From Ruminiclostridium cellobioparum DSM 1351 = ATCC 15832 (GTDB lineage: Bacteria > Bacillota > Clostridia > Acetivibrionales > DSM-1351), in contig NZ_JHYD01000010.1 in NCBI RefSeq assembly GCF_000621505.1, positions 1 through 64,000 of the forward strand: DNA of 64,000 nucleotides, written 5' to 3'. Positions 1-9,230 of this stretch are shown here, piece by piece. The position numbers were made by a program, and so were the translations under genes. Within the stretch, counting starts at the first letter, position 1. Each line of letters opens with the position of its first letter. A model generated the notes under the pieces. That model made no database searches and was not told the DNA's origin. It saw only the letters and a program-made list of their open reading frames with translations.

Positions 1-144
1 TCAATTGTATAAGTTATACAATATTTGAGCGGTATCAATCGTTTTAATACATAACAAATACAAATAATTGCACAATTTTTAGAAAATTATATTTAAAATC
101 CGGTGCGAATGTACCTGGCTTTTAATGTTCACTTCGCATTCGCA
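1..144 (-). promoter_or_regulatory. CRISPR leader copy 2 (array lies left of window)
   Basis: AT-rich stretch directly after the cas2 stop. It matches the leader of the in-window array (8665-8860) in two blocks: the TATACAATATT block at 16-26 (compare 8706-8716) and the GTACNTNGCTTTTAATGTTC block near 111-130 (compare 8803-8822). It contains a perfect palindrome at 4-22 (ATTGTATAA around one G) and inverted arms GGTGCGAATG (102-111) / CATTCGCAC (137-145). By alignment with the other leader, the first repeat of an off-window array should lie about 25-30 bases left of base 1. The similarity is seen; the leader role and the unseen array are inferred. Confidence 0.75.
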
Positions 145-435
145 CTAAATTATCAAGGTACCCTCAACATCAAATGACTCTTTGGCACCTATATGCTCAA
201 CCTTGCTTTTGTAGTTATTCCCCAGATAATAAAATCTGAGACTATCCTTGTCTTTGTCTATAATTTTTTCCAGCTTATTTTTAACTTCCCTGCACTTTGC
301 TGCATCCATGACACATTCAAATACAGAATTCTGGACACGTTGGCCATAATTGACGCATTGTTTTGCAACGCGGCGCAACCGTCTTTTTCCGGCTTCAGTT
401 TCGGTATTTACATCATAAGTAATAAGTACCAGCAT
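145..435 (-). CDS. cas2: CRISPR-associated endonuclease Cas2, type I-C
   Basis: Small partner of the Cas1-Cas2 spacer-integration complex. About 96 residues with the ferredoxin-like N-terminus MLVLITYDV, which carries the metal-site Asp, and the YGQRVQNSVFEC motif typical of type I-C Cas2. The start is taken at the ATG at 435, because AGGTG stands about 5 bases upstream and family members begin MLVLxTYDV. A longer GTG-initiated form (to 453) would overlap cas1. Last gene of the cas operon, followed at once by a CRISPR leader, the canonical place for an array. Confidence 0.97.
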   Translation of the reverse strand: MLVLITYDVNTETEAGKRRLRRVAKQCVNYGQRVQNSVFECVMDAAKCREVKNKLEKIIDKDKDSLRFYYLGNNYKSKVEHIGAKESFDVEGTLII

Positions 436-443
436 CCAATCAC

Positions 444-1475
444 CTACTTCCACAAAAATGGAGGATATTCATCCAAATCTCCACGAATAAACCTAGCCAG
501 GAGCATTGCCTGAGTATATGGCACAAGGCCCCATTCCAGTTTTTCCTGCAAAAACGGGTGAGTAATTTTCTCTTGCTTTCTGCTCTGCCAGGCTTGTAAA
601 ATCGTTTTACGCGTATCATCGTCCATTATGACGGCCCCATCCTCTTTTTGAGTAAACCCGCCAGAATTGACTACCCTTTTATTAATGAGAGAAATTACGA
701 ATCTATCTGCAAAAACACAGCGCAATTCCTCCATTAAATCCAGCGCAAGAGATATTCTTCCCGGTCTGTCCCTGTGCATAAAGCCCACATAGGGATCAAG
801 TCCCACTGTTTCCAATGCCGCTGCAACATCATGTGCAAGCAACGTATATATGAATGACAGCATTGCATTTACATTATCAAGAGGAGGGCGTTTGTTCCTT
901 CCGCAAAAGAAAAATTCCTGTTTTTGTTGAAGTATCAAGTCATCAAAAACACTAAAATACTGGGCTGCAGCCTCCCCCTCGAAACCACGTAACTCCTCTA
1001 GATTCTCACTTCCCAGAACAAAGCCTAATGAATTTGCCAATCCCGCCGACACCTTTTTAAGCTTATTCGTGTCGAGCCTCTCGGAATAATCTCTGGTTGC
1101 ACGTTCGATAATCCATCTTGCGTTAAAGATCTTACCGAATATAAAATTCCTGGCTATTTTTGTACTATCTTCATTACTTTCGGATAACCTGTACTGTGAT
1201 TTCCTTAAAGTTACATTTCCCCTGACCTCTCCAACAACCCGGGACAAAAATTTGCCACTCTGTGTCATAAAGCTCAGTGCAATATTGCGTTTTGCGCATG
1301 CACCCATCAATGCCGGACTGGCACCGGTATAACCAAAGGCAATAATACTTTCCAGATTATGCATAGGAATACGTACGGCCTCTAGGTCACCCTTCAGAAT
1401 AACAAGGTTTTCCCCATCCAGCGACAGGTAACCGTCCGGTGAAGTTACATAAACAGTATTTAACAGTTTTCTCAT
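444..1475 (-). CDS. cas1: CRISPR-associated integrase Cas1, type I-C
   Basis: Metal-dependent integrase that inserts prespacers at the leader-repeat junction together with Cas2. 343 residues, the usual type I-C length. The C-terminal helical domain shows the metal ligands: Glu in FEGEAAAQYF, His in GFMHRDRPGR and the acidic stretch LALDLMEELR. The ATG overlaps the cas4 stop (ATGA), so translation is coupled. It looks intact, so the locus should be able to acquire spacers. Confidence 0.98.
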   Translation of the reverse strand: MRKLLNTVYVTSPDGYLSLDGENLVILKGDLEAVRIPMHNLESIIAFGYTGASPALMGACAKRNIALSFMTQSGKFLSRVVGEVRGNVTLRKSQYRLSESNEDSTKIARNFIFGKIFNARWIIERATRDYSERLDTNKLKKVSAGLANSLGFVLGSENLEELRGFEGEAAAQYFSVFDDLILQQKQEFFFCGRNKRPPLDNVNAMLSFIYTLLAHDVAAALETVGLDPYVGFMHRDRPGRISLALDLMEELRCVFADRFVISLINKRVVNSGGFTQKEDGAVIMDDDTRKTILQAWQSRKQEKITHPFLQEKLEWGLVPYTQAMLLARFIRGDLDEYPPFLWK

Positions 1476-2140
1476 TCTTCTACCTCTTTAAGGCTGTCTT
1501 TAATATATTTTGATACTGAAGGATTCTTGCACAGCCTAGGCAGGCAAATATCTGCCAACGAACATGCCTTGCAGCTCTTAGAGGGCTTTGTCTTAGGAGT
1601 ATACCTTCTGTTGTACAACTCATGCATCTCATGCAAGGTGTCTCTTACCCGTTCCCTCAAATCCGTATCCAGCACGACCTTTAACCTGTGCCTTGTCTCA
1701 CCGTAGAACATATATGCTTCCTTTATTTCACACAAAAGCATTTCCTCAAGGCACATTGCCTGTCCGCATAATTGCAGGATATCCGCTTCATTTTCCTTTG
1801 GTTTTCCCCGCTTATACTCCACCGGAACCGGTTTGTACAAGCCTTCCCTGCCGAATATGGTCACACCGTCGGCACATCTGTGCAGTTCAACAATATCACA
1901 TACCCCGCTGACTCCCAGTGTCCTGGAGAAAACAGCCATGCCTCTGGAAATAATAATGTCTCCTCTTTTTTCAGAGAAGCCGTCGTCATGTGCCTTCTCA
2001 TGAAGTATGTTTCCTTCAACAGTTCTCAAATTTTCCTGCCACTGCTGTTCAATATGTATCAGTGCCCACTGCCTCCTGCAAAAAGCGAAATGTTGAATAC
2101 CGGACAATAACAGGAAATCTTCTTCGTTATATTCCATCAT
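1472..2140 (-). CDS. cas4: CRISPR-associated exonuclease Cas4
   Basis: RecB-type nuclease that trims prespacers and selects PAM-proximal ends for Cas1-Cas2 in type I-C systems. 222 residues. An N-terminal Cys (FAFCRRQW) and three C-terminal Cys (CKAC, ICLPRLC) fit the four-Cys Fe-S cluster. The RecB motif is seen as PVEYKRGK. The start overlaps the end of cas7 by 14 bases and the stop overlaps the cas1 start. No damage seen. Confidence 0.97.
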   Translation of the reverse strand: MMEYNEEDFLLLSGIQHFAFCRRQWALIHIEQQWQENLRTVEGNILHEKAHDDGFSEKRGDIIISRGMAVFSRTLGVSGVCDIVELHRCADGVTIFGREGLYKPVPVEYKRGKPKENEADILQLCGQAMCLEEMLLCEIKEAYMFYGETRHRLKVVLDTDLRERVRDTLHEMHELYNRRYTPKTKPSKSCKACSLADICLPRLCKNPSVSKYIKDSLKEVEE

Positions 2141-2984
2141 AAACTTCCGGCTTTAATCCTTCCAATTCATCACAAACAATTGAATAATCCTCTATGTCCT
2201 TAGGCATTTCTACCTTTGGTTCAATTTTCAAGCTCCTGTGTACTTTTGCGGAAGAGTATTGTCCCATCTCACAGCTATGCTTCCACCAATAAAGCTTACA
2301 TACCTCCATACTGCCCTCAGGCCTTGCTGATGAGCAATCATTTTGGAATAATGTTTTTAAGGCCTCCTTGATAAGCTCACTGTCTTCTTCACTAAATCCC
2401 GTTTTAGATGCCAATTGTGTATTAATGCTTCCAACAACCTTATAAACACCAAAATCAACCCTGTGCTTCATACCCATAGTATCTGGACTTTTTTTGTCCG
2501 GATCTTTGCCTGTTTCTCCATTTACACTTTTTGTAATCTGAATACTTGTTATCTCAATGGGTGAAACACTTACACCCGAATGTACCGATACAGGCCCCCT
2601 TATACCTATAGAAACAGAATTATCCTCTCCCGCTTTAAAGGCAAACACCTGCCCGAAGCTCCGCACATCTATCCATTTAGAGCAGGCATAGGCAGCATAC
2701 TGCTCCTTATCCTTAATTAATTTCTTTAATTCCGGACAACCATCTGCCCTGTCTTTCAAGCTTCTGAAACCATCAGTTCTTCTTTCATCAGACTGGACAA
2801 ATATCTCTTTATCCATATCCTGTAGCCTATTTCGGATTTTTCTCTTTATGCAAACGTCAGAAATTTCCCCAAAACCATCATAATTTTCTCTCGGACGGTT
2901 TCCATTCAGGGGATCACCATTTGGATTTGCATTTTTCACCGAAATAATAATAGCAAAATCAATTTTGTTTTTTAATATACCCAT
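2127..2984 (-). CDS. cas7: Cascade backbone Cas7 (Csd2), type I-C
   Basis: Backbone subunit that lines the crRNA in the type I-C effector. 285 residues, beginning with a conserved N-terminal strand followed by NANPNGDPLNGNRPR, a Csd2 hallmark. AGGAGG stands 9 bases upstream of the ATG at 2984. It lies 2 bases after the cas8c stop and overlaps cas4, so it belongs to one polycistron. Intact. Confidence 0.97.
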   Translation of the reverse strand: MGILKNKIDFAIIISVKNANPNGDPLNGNRPRENYDGFGEISDVCIKRKIRNRLQDMDKEIFVQSDERRTDGFRSLKDRADGCPELKKLIKDKEQYAAYACSKWIDVRSFGQVFAFKAGEDNSVSIGIRGPVSVHSGVSVSPIEITSIQITKSVNGETGKDPDKKSPDTMGMKHRVDFGVYKVVGSINTQLASKTGFSEEDSELIKEALKTLFQNDCSSARPEGSMEVCKLYWWKHSCEMGQYSSAKVHRSLKIEPKVEMPKDIEDYSIVCDELEGLKPEVYDGI

Positions 2985-2986
2985 AA

Positions 2987-3400
2987 TTACAAGTCCTCCT
3001 CTTTGATATTTTCAAGTTTTTTCTTGTTATTTTCCTCGATCCTTTTATTCATTTCATCAATAAATACCTGCCTTTGGCAATGATACCCCAATAAATAGCT
3101 GTCCTTCAGTGCTTCCCTGGTTGTGAAATCCTCAAAGGATATCTTTGAATTTACATCTGAAATTTTTTTAACCAGCCCCCGGCCACTTTCACCCAGCCTG
3201 GAAATATAGGGCCTCAGCTTATCATTTAATATACTCCAGGTTTTATATGGATGAAGCTTAAACTGATGCATAAGCCTTTCAGCATTTGTATCCCTTTTTT
3301 CACCGGAATTCCTGATTGCCCATTCTTCAATTTCTTGAGCTATAGCCAAAAGCCTTCCAAAAAGATAGCTTCTATCCGTTTGATTTTCATCAAGTGCCAT
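2987..3400 (-). CDS. cas11c: Predicted internal product Cas11c within cas8c
   Basis: An in-frame ATG at 3400 inside cas8c is preceded by a perfect AGGAGG (complement at 3409-3414) with 8-base spacing. It would give a 137-residue protein starting [17 protein letters not shown]. In characterised type I-C systems the small subunit Cas11c is translated from an internal start of cas8c, and this site is at the expected place. The start signal is seen; translation is inferred. Confidence 0.75.
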   Translation of the reverse strand: MALDENQTDRSYLFGRLLAIAQEIEEWAIRNSGEKRDTNAERLMHQFKLHPYKTWSILNDKLRPYISRLGESGRGLVKKISDVNSKISFEDFTTREALKDSYLLGYHCQRQVFIDEMNKRIEENNKKKLENIKEEDL

Positions 3401-4936
3401 GTCCCACTCCTCCTCATTATTTCTATCGTGCTTCTTAACAAGCGCACAGGCTATGCTTAATACTTTTTCCCAGTTATACCGGCTCATTGAAACCGGATTG
3501 GATGCCCTGTTAACTGCTGCCTTTACAATGTCATACGGCATTCTTGCACCATCAGCAATACATGGCAGCAGCCTCTCTATAGTCGACTTCATAAGCTTGT
3601 CATCAACCTCAAGCCGTTCATTTCTTTCAACACCGAATGCCGCCCTTACAATTTCCCTGGGTGCAGGAGCTCCCACAAAGGGCTTTGTCTTGTACTTTGC
3701 CTTTCCCTTTTCGTCAACCCCGTCTGGAATTCTTTTATAGCTGTGCCTCCAGCTGCAGGTTTCATACCACTTATAAAGCCTGTCCAGAAAATCCGGCCCT
3801 TTCAGTTCCTTATAATAGGTAATAGAGAGCCTTCCTGTAGTTGCAGAATTAAGTCCCATTATCACTACATCTGCATTAGCGTCCAACTCAAATTCATAAC
3901 CTGCAATAGCCTTATTAAGTTTTTTTGCATACTCCTTTTGCGTTGTTACTATTGGCAGTGGGGTTTCGTCCTCTCCGAATATATCATCTGTGTCCTCCAA
4001 CAATTGCGGAAGCTTTTGATTTCCGGTTGCCCATGCAACAATAACTTCTTCTCCATCTTTTGGATTTCCAAACTTATAACCCTGGATATCAATTAACCAC
4101 CGGAGTGCATTATGAGCCTTTTGAGAGGTTTCATAACCAACACTTGCTACCTGCTTTTTATCATAAAACCGCCCCTTAAATGTAAAACCACTTTCATCAT
4201 TTGCCGATATGAGCTTTGCTTTGTCCCCAGAGCTTCTTACCTTGGAGGGATGCTTTTCAGAGCAGGGAATGGAAATTCCTCTTACATAGCACAAAGCTGT
4301 TTCCTTCTGCCTGCTCAAGTAATACTTTATATAGCTGTCATAAACCTTGTTATCCAGCCATACTGCTGTTTCGTAATCTCCGCCTGCATCTATATCACTC
4401 TCGACCCTGAACCTTATAAATACGTCTGGCTGGGCCACTGTTCCAAATTTGATATCACTTTTTATTAAGCCATCCTCACCACTGACCAATATTTTGCTAT
4501 TAATCAAATCTGCTATGAGACCCTTCTTTTTTAAATACTCAAAAACAGCACATACTTTTTTATTTTTATATTCCGAATTGCACCAATCTTCCAACTGGTC
4601 AATATACCTATTATAAAACTCAGCTCCCTTCTCCTTTTTAACATAATCGGAAAAATCCCCTGCCACATATTGGAGTTTGTCACAAAGTGGGTGCGGAGCA
4701 ATTCCGCTGCTTCGCGAAGCTGAATCCTCAGTGACAGGAATTATGGTTGTTTCCTCCCCTTTATCCAGAGTCCTAGCCCTCAGAAAATTGCCATAGTCAT
4801 CAAGCACAACCTCTATTTGAGCATTCTGCGTAGAATGCGCAATTGGGAGCAGTGGGGTTTTACCATCTGTTCTTGGCACCCCGGCTTCACTTTTACAATT
4901 TTCATATGTATCATAGAGCTTACCAATCCATCCCAA
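2987..4936 (-). CDS. cas8c: Cascade large subunit Cas8c (Csd1), type I-C
   Basis: Large subunit that recognises the PAM and stabilises target binding. The start is placed at the TTG at 4936: GGGAGGAG lies 6-7 bases upstream, and the resulting N-terminus (M)[13 protein letters not shown] matches the Csd1 N-terminus, giving 649 residues. An upstream TTG at 4957 lacks this fit. The C-terminal helical domain (from about residue 513, [14 protein letters not shown]) is the part that is also made separately as Cas11c in characterised I-C systems (see the entry at 2987-3400). Overlaps the cas5 end by 17 bases. Confidence 0.95.
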   Translation of the reverse strand: MGWIGKLYDTYENCKSEAGVPRTDGKTPLLPIAHSTQNAQIEVVLDDYGNFLRARTLDKGEETTIIPVTEDSASRSSGIAPHPLCDKLQYVAGDFSDYVKKEKGAEFYNRYIDQLEDWCNSEYKNKKVCAVFEYLKKKGLIADLINSKILVSGEDGLIKSDIKFGTVAQPDVFIRFRVESDIDAGGDYETAVWLDNKVYDSYIKYYLSRQKETALCYVRGISIPCSEKHPSKVRSSGDKAKLISANDESGFTFKGRFYDKKQVASVGYETSQKAHNALRWLIDIQGYKFGNPKDGEEVIVAWATGNQKLPQLLEDTDDIFGEDETPLPIVTTQKEYAKKLNKAIAGYEFELDANADVVIMGLNSATTGRLSITYYKELKGPDFLDRLYKWYETCSWRHSYKRIPDGVDEKGKAKYKTKPFVGAPAPREIVRAAFGVERNERLEVDDKLMKSTIERLLPCIADGARMPYDIVKAAVNRASNPVSMSRYNWEKVLSIACALVKKHDRNNEEEWDMALDENQTDRSYLFGRLLAIAQEIEEWAIRNSGEKRDTNAERLMHQFKLHPYKTWSILNDKLRPYISRLGESGRGLVKKISDVNSKISFEDFTTREALKDSYLLGYHCQRQVFIDEMNKRIEENNKKKLENIKEEDL

Positions 4937-5660
4937 GTATTTCTCCTCCCTCTTCAAATTCTTTTAACCCACTGAAATTATTTTCATTAAATTCTTTCAT
5001 TCTCATAGCAGCCAACTCCCTTTTTATCTCACATTCATCGGGTCTAATAAATCGTATATAGCCGTCTATCATTATAGGAACCCATAGCCTCGCCACCATC
5101 TTGTCCCTGCCAACTTCACCACATGCTTCGTCAGGATAATCAAAGCCATGAAACATCAAACCAAAAGATATCTCACCATAGTTGTCATATTTCCCTTCAC
5201 CTTCTCCAAATTTACAGGGTTCAACATATCCCTGGCATTCTCTCGTGCCAAGGAAGATATCCCTTCTTCCGCCCCTTTTTATCATTCTTTTTGCAATTAA
5301 ATAGTGCTTGTTTTCATTTCTGTCCTGCTCTAATTCAGGCCGGTTGTAATTCCACTCAAAGTGAGCCTTAACCTGATATTGTACATCTACCAGGTATGAA
5401 TAAATTGACAGTGTGTTCCCTCCGGTATAATTTATTGGACGAATTCCCTGGGATTGGGTTTTTATATAATTCATAACCCTCAGCTCGTCAATGTACCATA
5501 TAAAAGTTGGTTTCCAATACACACTTTCCAGGATTCCCTTTAATGCCTGATATGTTGGAATCTGGTATGAAAGCTTTTCACCTCCCATCCTATTGATGGG
5601 GTCACTGAAAAGCGCATACCTTCCGCTGACCATAAATTCCACAGTGTTCTCTTTTTCCAT
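4920..5660 (-). CDS. cas5c: Cas5 (Cas5d-type) crRNA-processing subunit, type I-C
   Basis: In type I-C systems, which lack Cas6, Cas5 cuts the precursor crRNA and then caps the 5' handle. 246 residues from the ATG at 5660 (GAGGTG six bases upstream). The N-terminus [15 protein letters not shown] is the RAMP strand; the glycine-rich [16 protein letters not shown] and an adjacent KH pair ([11 protein letters not shown]) fit the Cas5d processing region. No cas6 gene is present, in line with this role. Lies 10 bases after cas3. Confidence 0.95.
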   Translation of the reverse strand: MEKENTVEFMVSGRYALFSDPINRMGGEKLSYQIPTYQALKGILESVYWKPTFIWYIDELRVMNYIKTQSQGIRPINYTGGNTLSIYSYLVDVQYQVKAHFEWNYNRPELEQDRNENKHYLIAKRMIKRGGRRDIFLGTRECQGYVEPCKFGEGEGKYDNYGEISFGLMFHGFDYPDEACGEVGRDKMVARLWVPIMIDGYIRFIRPDECEIKRELAAMRMKEFNENNFSGLKEFEEGGEILGMDW

Positions 5661-5670
5661 CTTCTTCACC

Positions 5671-8100
5671 TCAACAATTTAAAAATTTAGGCTGTTCTTC
5701 TTCAGTAACTCCAGTGTTCTCATCATAAAAGCCTGTTCTGAGTGCAAGCACACCTCCGTTATTCAATGGGACAATAGCCCCTATAGCTTCCAATTTCTTA
5801 AATTCCAAATCATATAAATTAACAGAATACTGCTGTGCTTCTTTTAAATATCTTTTTAAATCTGTCAGATTGCATCTGCCATTAATTTTTATAATCAGTT
5901 CCTCACCTTTGCCGTAAGGAACAATAACTCCCCTGGTGTTTTGGTCTATGGCTTCAAAACAATCTCCTGCGGTTTTAAAGGAATTGTGAAGCACTAACTC
6001 AGGCTTTACCTGGTTTTTCTCAATGTATGCTCCAACCACTCCCCTGTTCCCTGACAACAAATCAAACATGTTTTTATCTGCATTTGGTTTTGGCAAAGTA
6101 TAATCCATGTGTAATCTCAATTCATGAAAATAATATTGAAAGTATTTTTTAATAGCCTTAGGCGATATCAAATCATTGTCAAAAGCTTCCGGATTTCTCT
6201 CATATTCTGTAAGTATGTGGTACGTGGTTTGCTGGCCTGCCTTTATTTCCAGCAGCTTGCTGACATTTTCACTGTCCTGGTCCATATTTACAATAAAAAC
6301 ATTTCCGCAGTCGTTCTCTGCATGCCTGTTACACCGACCCGCCGCCTGTGCAATACTGTCCAGGCCGGCTAAAGACCGCACGACACATTTAAAAGAAATG
6401 TTCACACCCGCTTCAATCAACTGGGTGCTTATACATATTACCTTTCTTTTTCCAAGAACTTTTCTTATTGTGCCAAGTATTTTCATTCTGTGAGCAGCAC
6501 ACATATTAGTGCTCAAATGGAATACCACTGCCTGGTTTTCTTCGGGCAGCAAGGAATTTTCGGCGTCAATAGTTCTGAATAGTTCTTTTGCCGCCTTTTT
6601 TGTATTTAAAATTACTAATACGCTATTTGTTTCATTTTTATCTTGCTTTCCTTCTATTATTTCATTTACAAAGTCCTTTAAAGCTTGACAGGAGTACGCC
6701 TCGGCACGTATTTGGGGAATAATCTGAGTTCTCTTAAAATCCTTGAATTTATCGTTTGCATCTTTGATTATTTGTGACTTTTCTTCCAGCAGAATCGGCC
6801 TTTCTGTTCCGGACAGCAAGGGCTGGGTGGCTGAACAAAGAATTATTGTTGCGTTACAAATTTTAGATAAAAAGTTTACTGCAAAGTTAAACATATTAAT
6901 GCACTTAATTGGAATAGCCTGAATTTCGTCAAATATGATTATTGAATTTGCAAAATTGTGCATTCTTCTGATGCTTTGAGTTCCGCCTTTAAACAATGTA
7001 TTAAGAAATTGGACCATTGTTGTCAGTATAATGGGGCTATCCCATCTTTCTGTCAACAGCTTGTAATCTTCATCATCATTGTCAACAACGAGATTTGAAT
7101 GATGTTCCAGGACAATGTCCTCTCTGCCGAGAAAAGCTTTTATATCTTTTGAATTCTGATCTATTATTGTGGTAAAAGGAATTATGTAAAATATCCTTTC
7201 TTTTCTATATTGCTTCGCGTGTTCCAGAGCATACCGCAGACTTGAAAGGGTCTTTCCTCCTCCTGTTGGCACCAGAAGCTGATATATTCCGGGTTTATTG
7301 ACAGCAAACTCCTTGCAGGACAGAGATATTTCACTGCGCAGCATATCCACCTTAGTTTTTTGGGGGAGCAAATCCAATTCCTTGTTGAAATTTACTAATA
7401 GTTCTTCCCAGAGCTTGTCTATATCAATATTTTTTAGAGTCTCCGGGTTTTCCTTTTCTGCCATAAATCTGTATGTATCATATCTGTCTGCATCAATCAG
7501 GCAACTGAACAGGAACTTTTCCAGAGCGCCTGCAGAGTATAATCCAAATTCTCTATTGTTGTAAATTGCTCTTACTTTTATTATTATTTCTTTTATTTCT
7601 TGAGCCGACTGTTTGAATAATTTTTCAATCTCTTCCCGGCTTGCACATTCTTCAAAAAAATTGTTTAATGCTTCATCATAATTAAATTTAAGCTTGTCAG
7701 GTTTCACTCTTGAAGTAAATTTGTCATTTAAGTTCATATCAATACAGTCAATAAGCCCTCCATGATGTGAACATATTGCCAAAGCTATAATTTGAGCCGC
7801 CAGCTTTTCATAAGAATCTTTGGAACTAAAAAAAGTGTCATAGATAAATTTTGCACCTGAGGTAGCATGGTCTACAGAACCTCTCCGCGACTTGTCCTCC
7901 GGGTTGAGGAAACAATATATGATATATACTTTAAAGGCTTCGGTTCCCTTCCCCATGTCATGAAGAAGCCCTATTAGCTTTCCAGTATTTTCGAGTGAAA
8001 TTTTTTTACAGAATTCTGAACACAATTGCGATACATTTTCAATATGCTCCTTTACACTTTGTCTAACTCCGTCGTTTTTTCTGATATGAGCAATAAACAT
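5671..8100 (-). CDS. cas3: Cas3 nuclease-helicase (HD + DExH), type I-C
   Basis: Effector recruited to R-loops to unwind and shred target DNA. 809 residues. N-terminal HD nuclease with [22 protein letters not shown] and SHHGG. SF2 helicase: Walker [10 protein letters not shown], motif [15 protein letters not shown]-like CSATQP, motif [11 protein letters not shown]. The start at 8100 has a GGAGAAGG-type site. First gene of the cas operon. The region upstream is the distal end of the CRISPR array, so array transcripts may read into cas3. All catalytic motifs look intact. Confidence 0.98.
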   Translation of the reverse strand: MFIAHIRKNDGVRQSVKEHIENVSQLCSEFCKKISLENTGKLIGLLHDMGKGTEAFKVYIIYCFLNPEDKSRRGSVDHATSGAKFIYDTFFSSKDSYEKLAAQIIALAICSHHGGLIDCIDMNLNDKFTSRVKPDKLKFNYDEALNNFFEECASREEIEKLFKQSAQEIKEIIIKVRAIYNNREFGLYSAGALEKFLFSCLIDADRYDTYRFMAEKENPETLKNIDIDKLWEELLVNFNKELDLLPQKTKVDMLRSEISLSCKEFAVNKPGIYQLLVPTGGGKTLSSLRYALEHAKQYRKERIFYIIPFTTIIDQNSKDIKAFLGREDIVLEHHSNLVVDNDDEDYKLLTERWDSPIILTTMVQFLNTLFKGGTQSIRRMHNFANSIIIFDEIQAIPIKCINMFNFAVNFLSKICNATIILCSATQPLLSGTERPILLEEKSQIIKDANDKFKDFKRTQIIPQIRAEAYSCQALKDFVNEIIEGKQDKNETNSVLVILNTKKAAKELFRTIDAENSLLPEENQAVVFHLSTNMCAAHRMKILGTIRKVLGKRKVICISTQLIEAGVNISFKCVVRSLAGLDSIAQAAGRCNRHAENDCGNVFIVNMDQDSENVSKLLEIKAGQQTTYHILTEYERNPEAFDNDLISPKAIKKYFQYYFHELRLHMDYTLPKPNADKNMFDLLSGNRGVVGAYIEKNQVKPELVLHNSFKTAGDCFEAIDQNTRGVIVPYGKGEELIIKINGRCNLTDLKRYLKEAQQYSVNLYDLEFKKLEAIGAIVPLNNGGVLALRTGFYDENTGVTEEEQPKFLNC

Positions 8101-8232
8101 AGCCTTCTCCTGTGAATTATTATAATAATATACTAATTTATTACTTATTTCCTATTATATACTGTTATTTTTACAAATCAATCAATTTGATTTAAATAAT
8201 TCACAGTATATGCTAATTTTGATTTACTTAAT

Positions 8233-8664
8233 TGTTAAACCGTCGCTCCTACGAGAGGAACGACAATGCCAATTTTCCCAGCAACTACAATCAGCTCTTG
8301 ATTTCAATCCACGTTCCTACGAGAGGAGCGACATAAAAAAAACCACGTTTCGTGCGAATCATCCAATTTCAATCCACGTTCCTACGAGAGGAGCGACCTG
8401 ATACTCTCAAAGGCCTTACCATACCTGTGTCAATTTCAATCCACGTTCCTACGAGAGGAGCGACATAAAAAAAACCACGTTTCGTGCGAATCATCCAATT
8501 TCAATCCACGTTCCTACGAGAGGAGCGACCTGATACTCTCAAAGGCCTTACCATACCTGTGTCAATTTCAATCCACGTTCCTACGAGAGGAGCGACCTAA
8601 AACAGTTACGTCAAACGAAAGAAATGTCACAAATTTCAATCCACGTTCCTACGAGAGGAGCGAC
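8233..8664 (-). CRISPR. Type I-C CRISPR array, 7 repeats, 6 spacers
   Basis: Repeats of 32 bp at 8301-8332, 8366-8397, 8433-8464, 8498-8529, 8565-8596 and 8633-8664 are identical. The leader-distal one (8233-8264) is degenerate in its 5' half. Read on the minus strand they start GTCGCTCCTCTCGTAGGAAC and end GTGGATTGAAAT, the I-C handle type. Spacers are 36, 33, 35, 33, 35 and 36 bp. The spacers at 8333-8365 and 8465-8497 are identical, as are those at 8398-8432 and 8530-8564, so only four spacers are unique. Orientation is set by the degenerate distal repeat and by the leader on the right. Confidence 0.98.
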
Positions 8665-8860
8665 AGCAAAAGTAAACAAGAAGTATTAATTTAAACTGTA
8701 CAAATTATACAATATTTTAATAATCAATCAATGTTTTCAAAATACTTCTTATGAATATGATATAAAATCCAGCAAACTTTTGCTAAAATAAGGTGTGCAA
8801 ATGTACTTAGCTTTTAATGTTCTCTCCACATTCGCACCTTATTTTAGCAGGGGCATTAAT
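8665..8860 (-). promoter_or_regulatory. CRISPR leader of the in-window array
   Basis: Lies upstream of the first repeat on the minus strand. A promoter can be read: -10 TATAAT (complement 8704-8709) and -35 TTGATT (8726-8731), spacing 16, so transcripts would start just before the first repeat. Further out is a large inverted repeat: arm TGCTAAAATAAGGTG... (8781-8804) and its near-complement (8828-8849), with a 23-base loop. The core of this element is shared with the leader copy at 1-144. Confidence 0.8.
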
Positions 8861-8873
8861 CTTTTTATATTTT

Positions 8874-9224
8874 TCATATTATCTTTTTACATAATGCACT
8901 TTTTTGATGGTAATACCCCAAAATCCAAACTCCTTGTTCTTCAAGTGACAAATGAGCAGGAATCGGATTTTTCTTCATATCCAGCATATCTATAATTTTG
9001 CATATATAAAAATCCATTCCTTTTTTATATTTATGGTTATGTATATAAAACTTTATTAATATTGGAAAAACACTTCCAGGCATCGTACATGCAGGTATAA
9101 AGTATCTATCTCTGATTGTCACTTTTAATTGTTCACCTATATTCTCTTGCTGTGCATCCTCCAAAACCGCAAAAAGTCTTCCTAATACATATGCTCTGTT
9201 TTTATTTTTTTTATTTAACGGCAT
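8874..9224 (-). CDS. Stand-alone Cas11c-like protein (Cas8c C-terminal domain)
   Basis: 116 residues from the ATG at 9224, with AGGGGG about 6 bases upstream and an in-frame TGA just above it. The sequence NKNRAYVLGRLFAVLEDAQ, then TIRDRYF, then IPAHLSLEEQG and GYYHQK, matches the C-terminal helical domain of Csd1/Cas8c, the region made separately as the small subunit Cas11c. It is clearly diverged from the same domain of the resident Cas8c and closer to common Csd1 sequences as I recall them. It sits alone, ending 25 bases before the leader palindrome. It is either a dedicated small-subunit gene or the last piece of a second, lost cas8c; the intact frame and own ribosome site favour expression. 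Confidence 0.75.
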   Translation of the reverse strand: MPLNKKNKNRAYVLGRLFAVLEDAQQENIGEQLKVTIRDRYFIPACTMPGSVFPILIKFYIHNHKYKKGMDFYICKIIDMLDMKKNPIPAHLSLEEQGVWILGYYHQKSALCKKII

Positions 9225-9230
9225 TGTCAA

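Noticed and set aside
2127-8100. Assigning the locus to type I-A, I-B or I-E
   Set aside because: There is no cas6, and the gene set and order cas3-cas5-cas8c-cas7-cas4-cas1-cas2 with a GTGGATTGAAA-ending repeat is type I-C.
8210-8401. Plus-strand open frame of 63 codons over the CRISPR array
   Set aside because: It runs through repeats and spacers; the array explains the sequence fully.
8265-8632. Self-targeting spacers against the prophage in this window
   Set aside because: By eye I found no match of any of the four unique spacers to 56000-64000; a full search including the rest of the prophage would be needed, so no claim is made.
8795-8995. Plus-strand open frame over the leader palindrome and the Cas11c-like gene
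   Set aside because: No ribosome site, no homology, and it is antisense to a recognisable Csd1-type domain.
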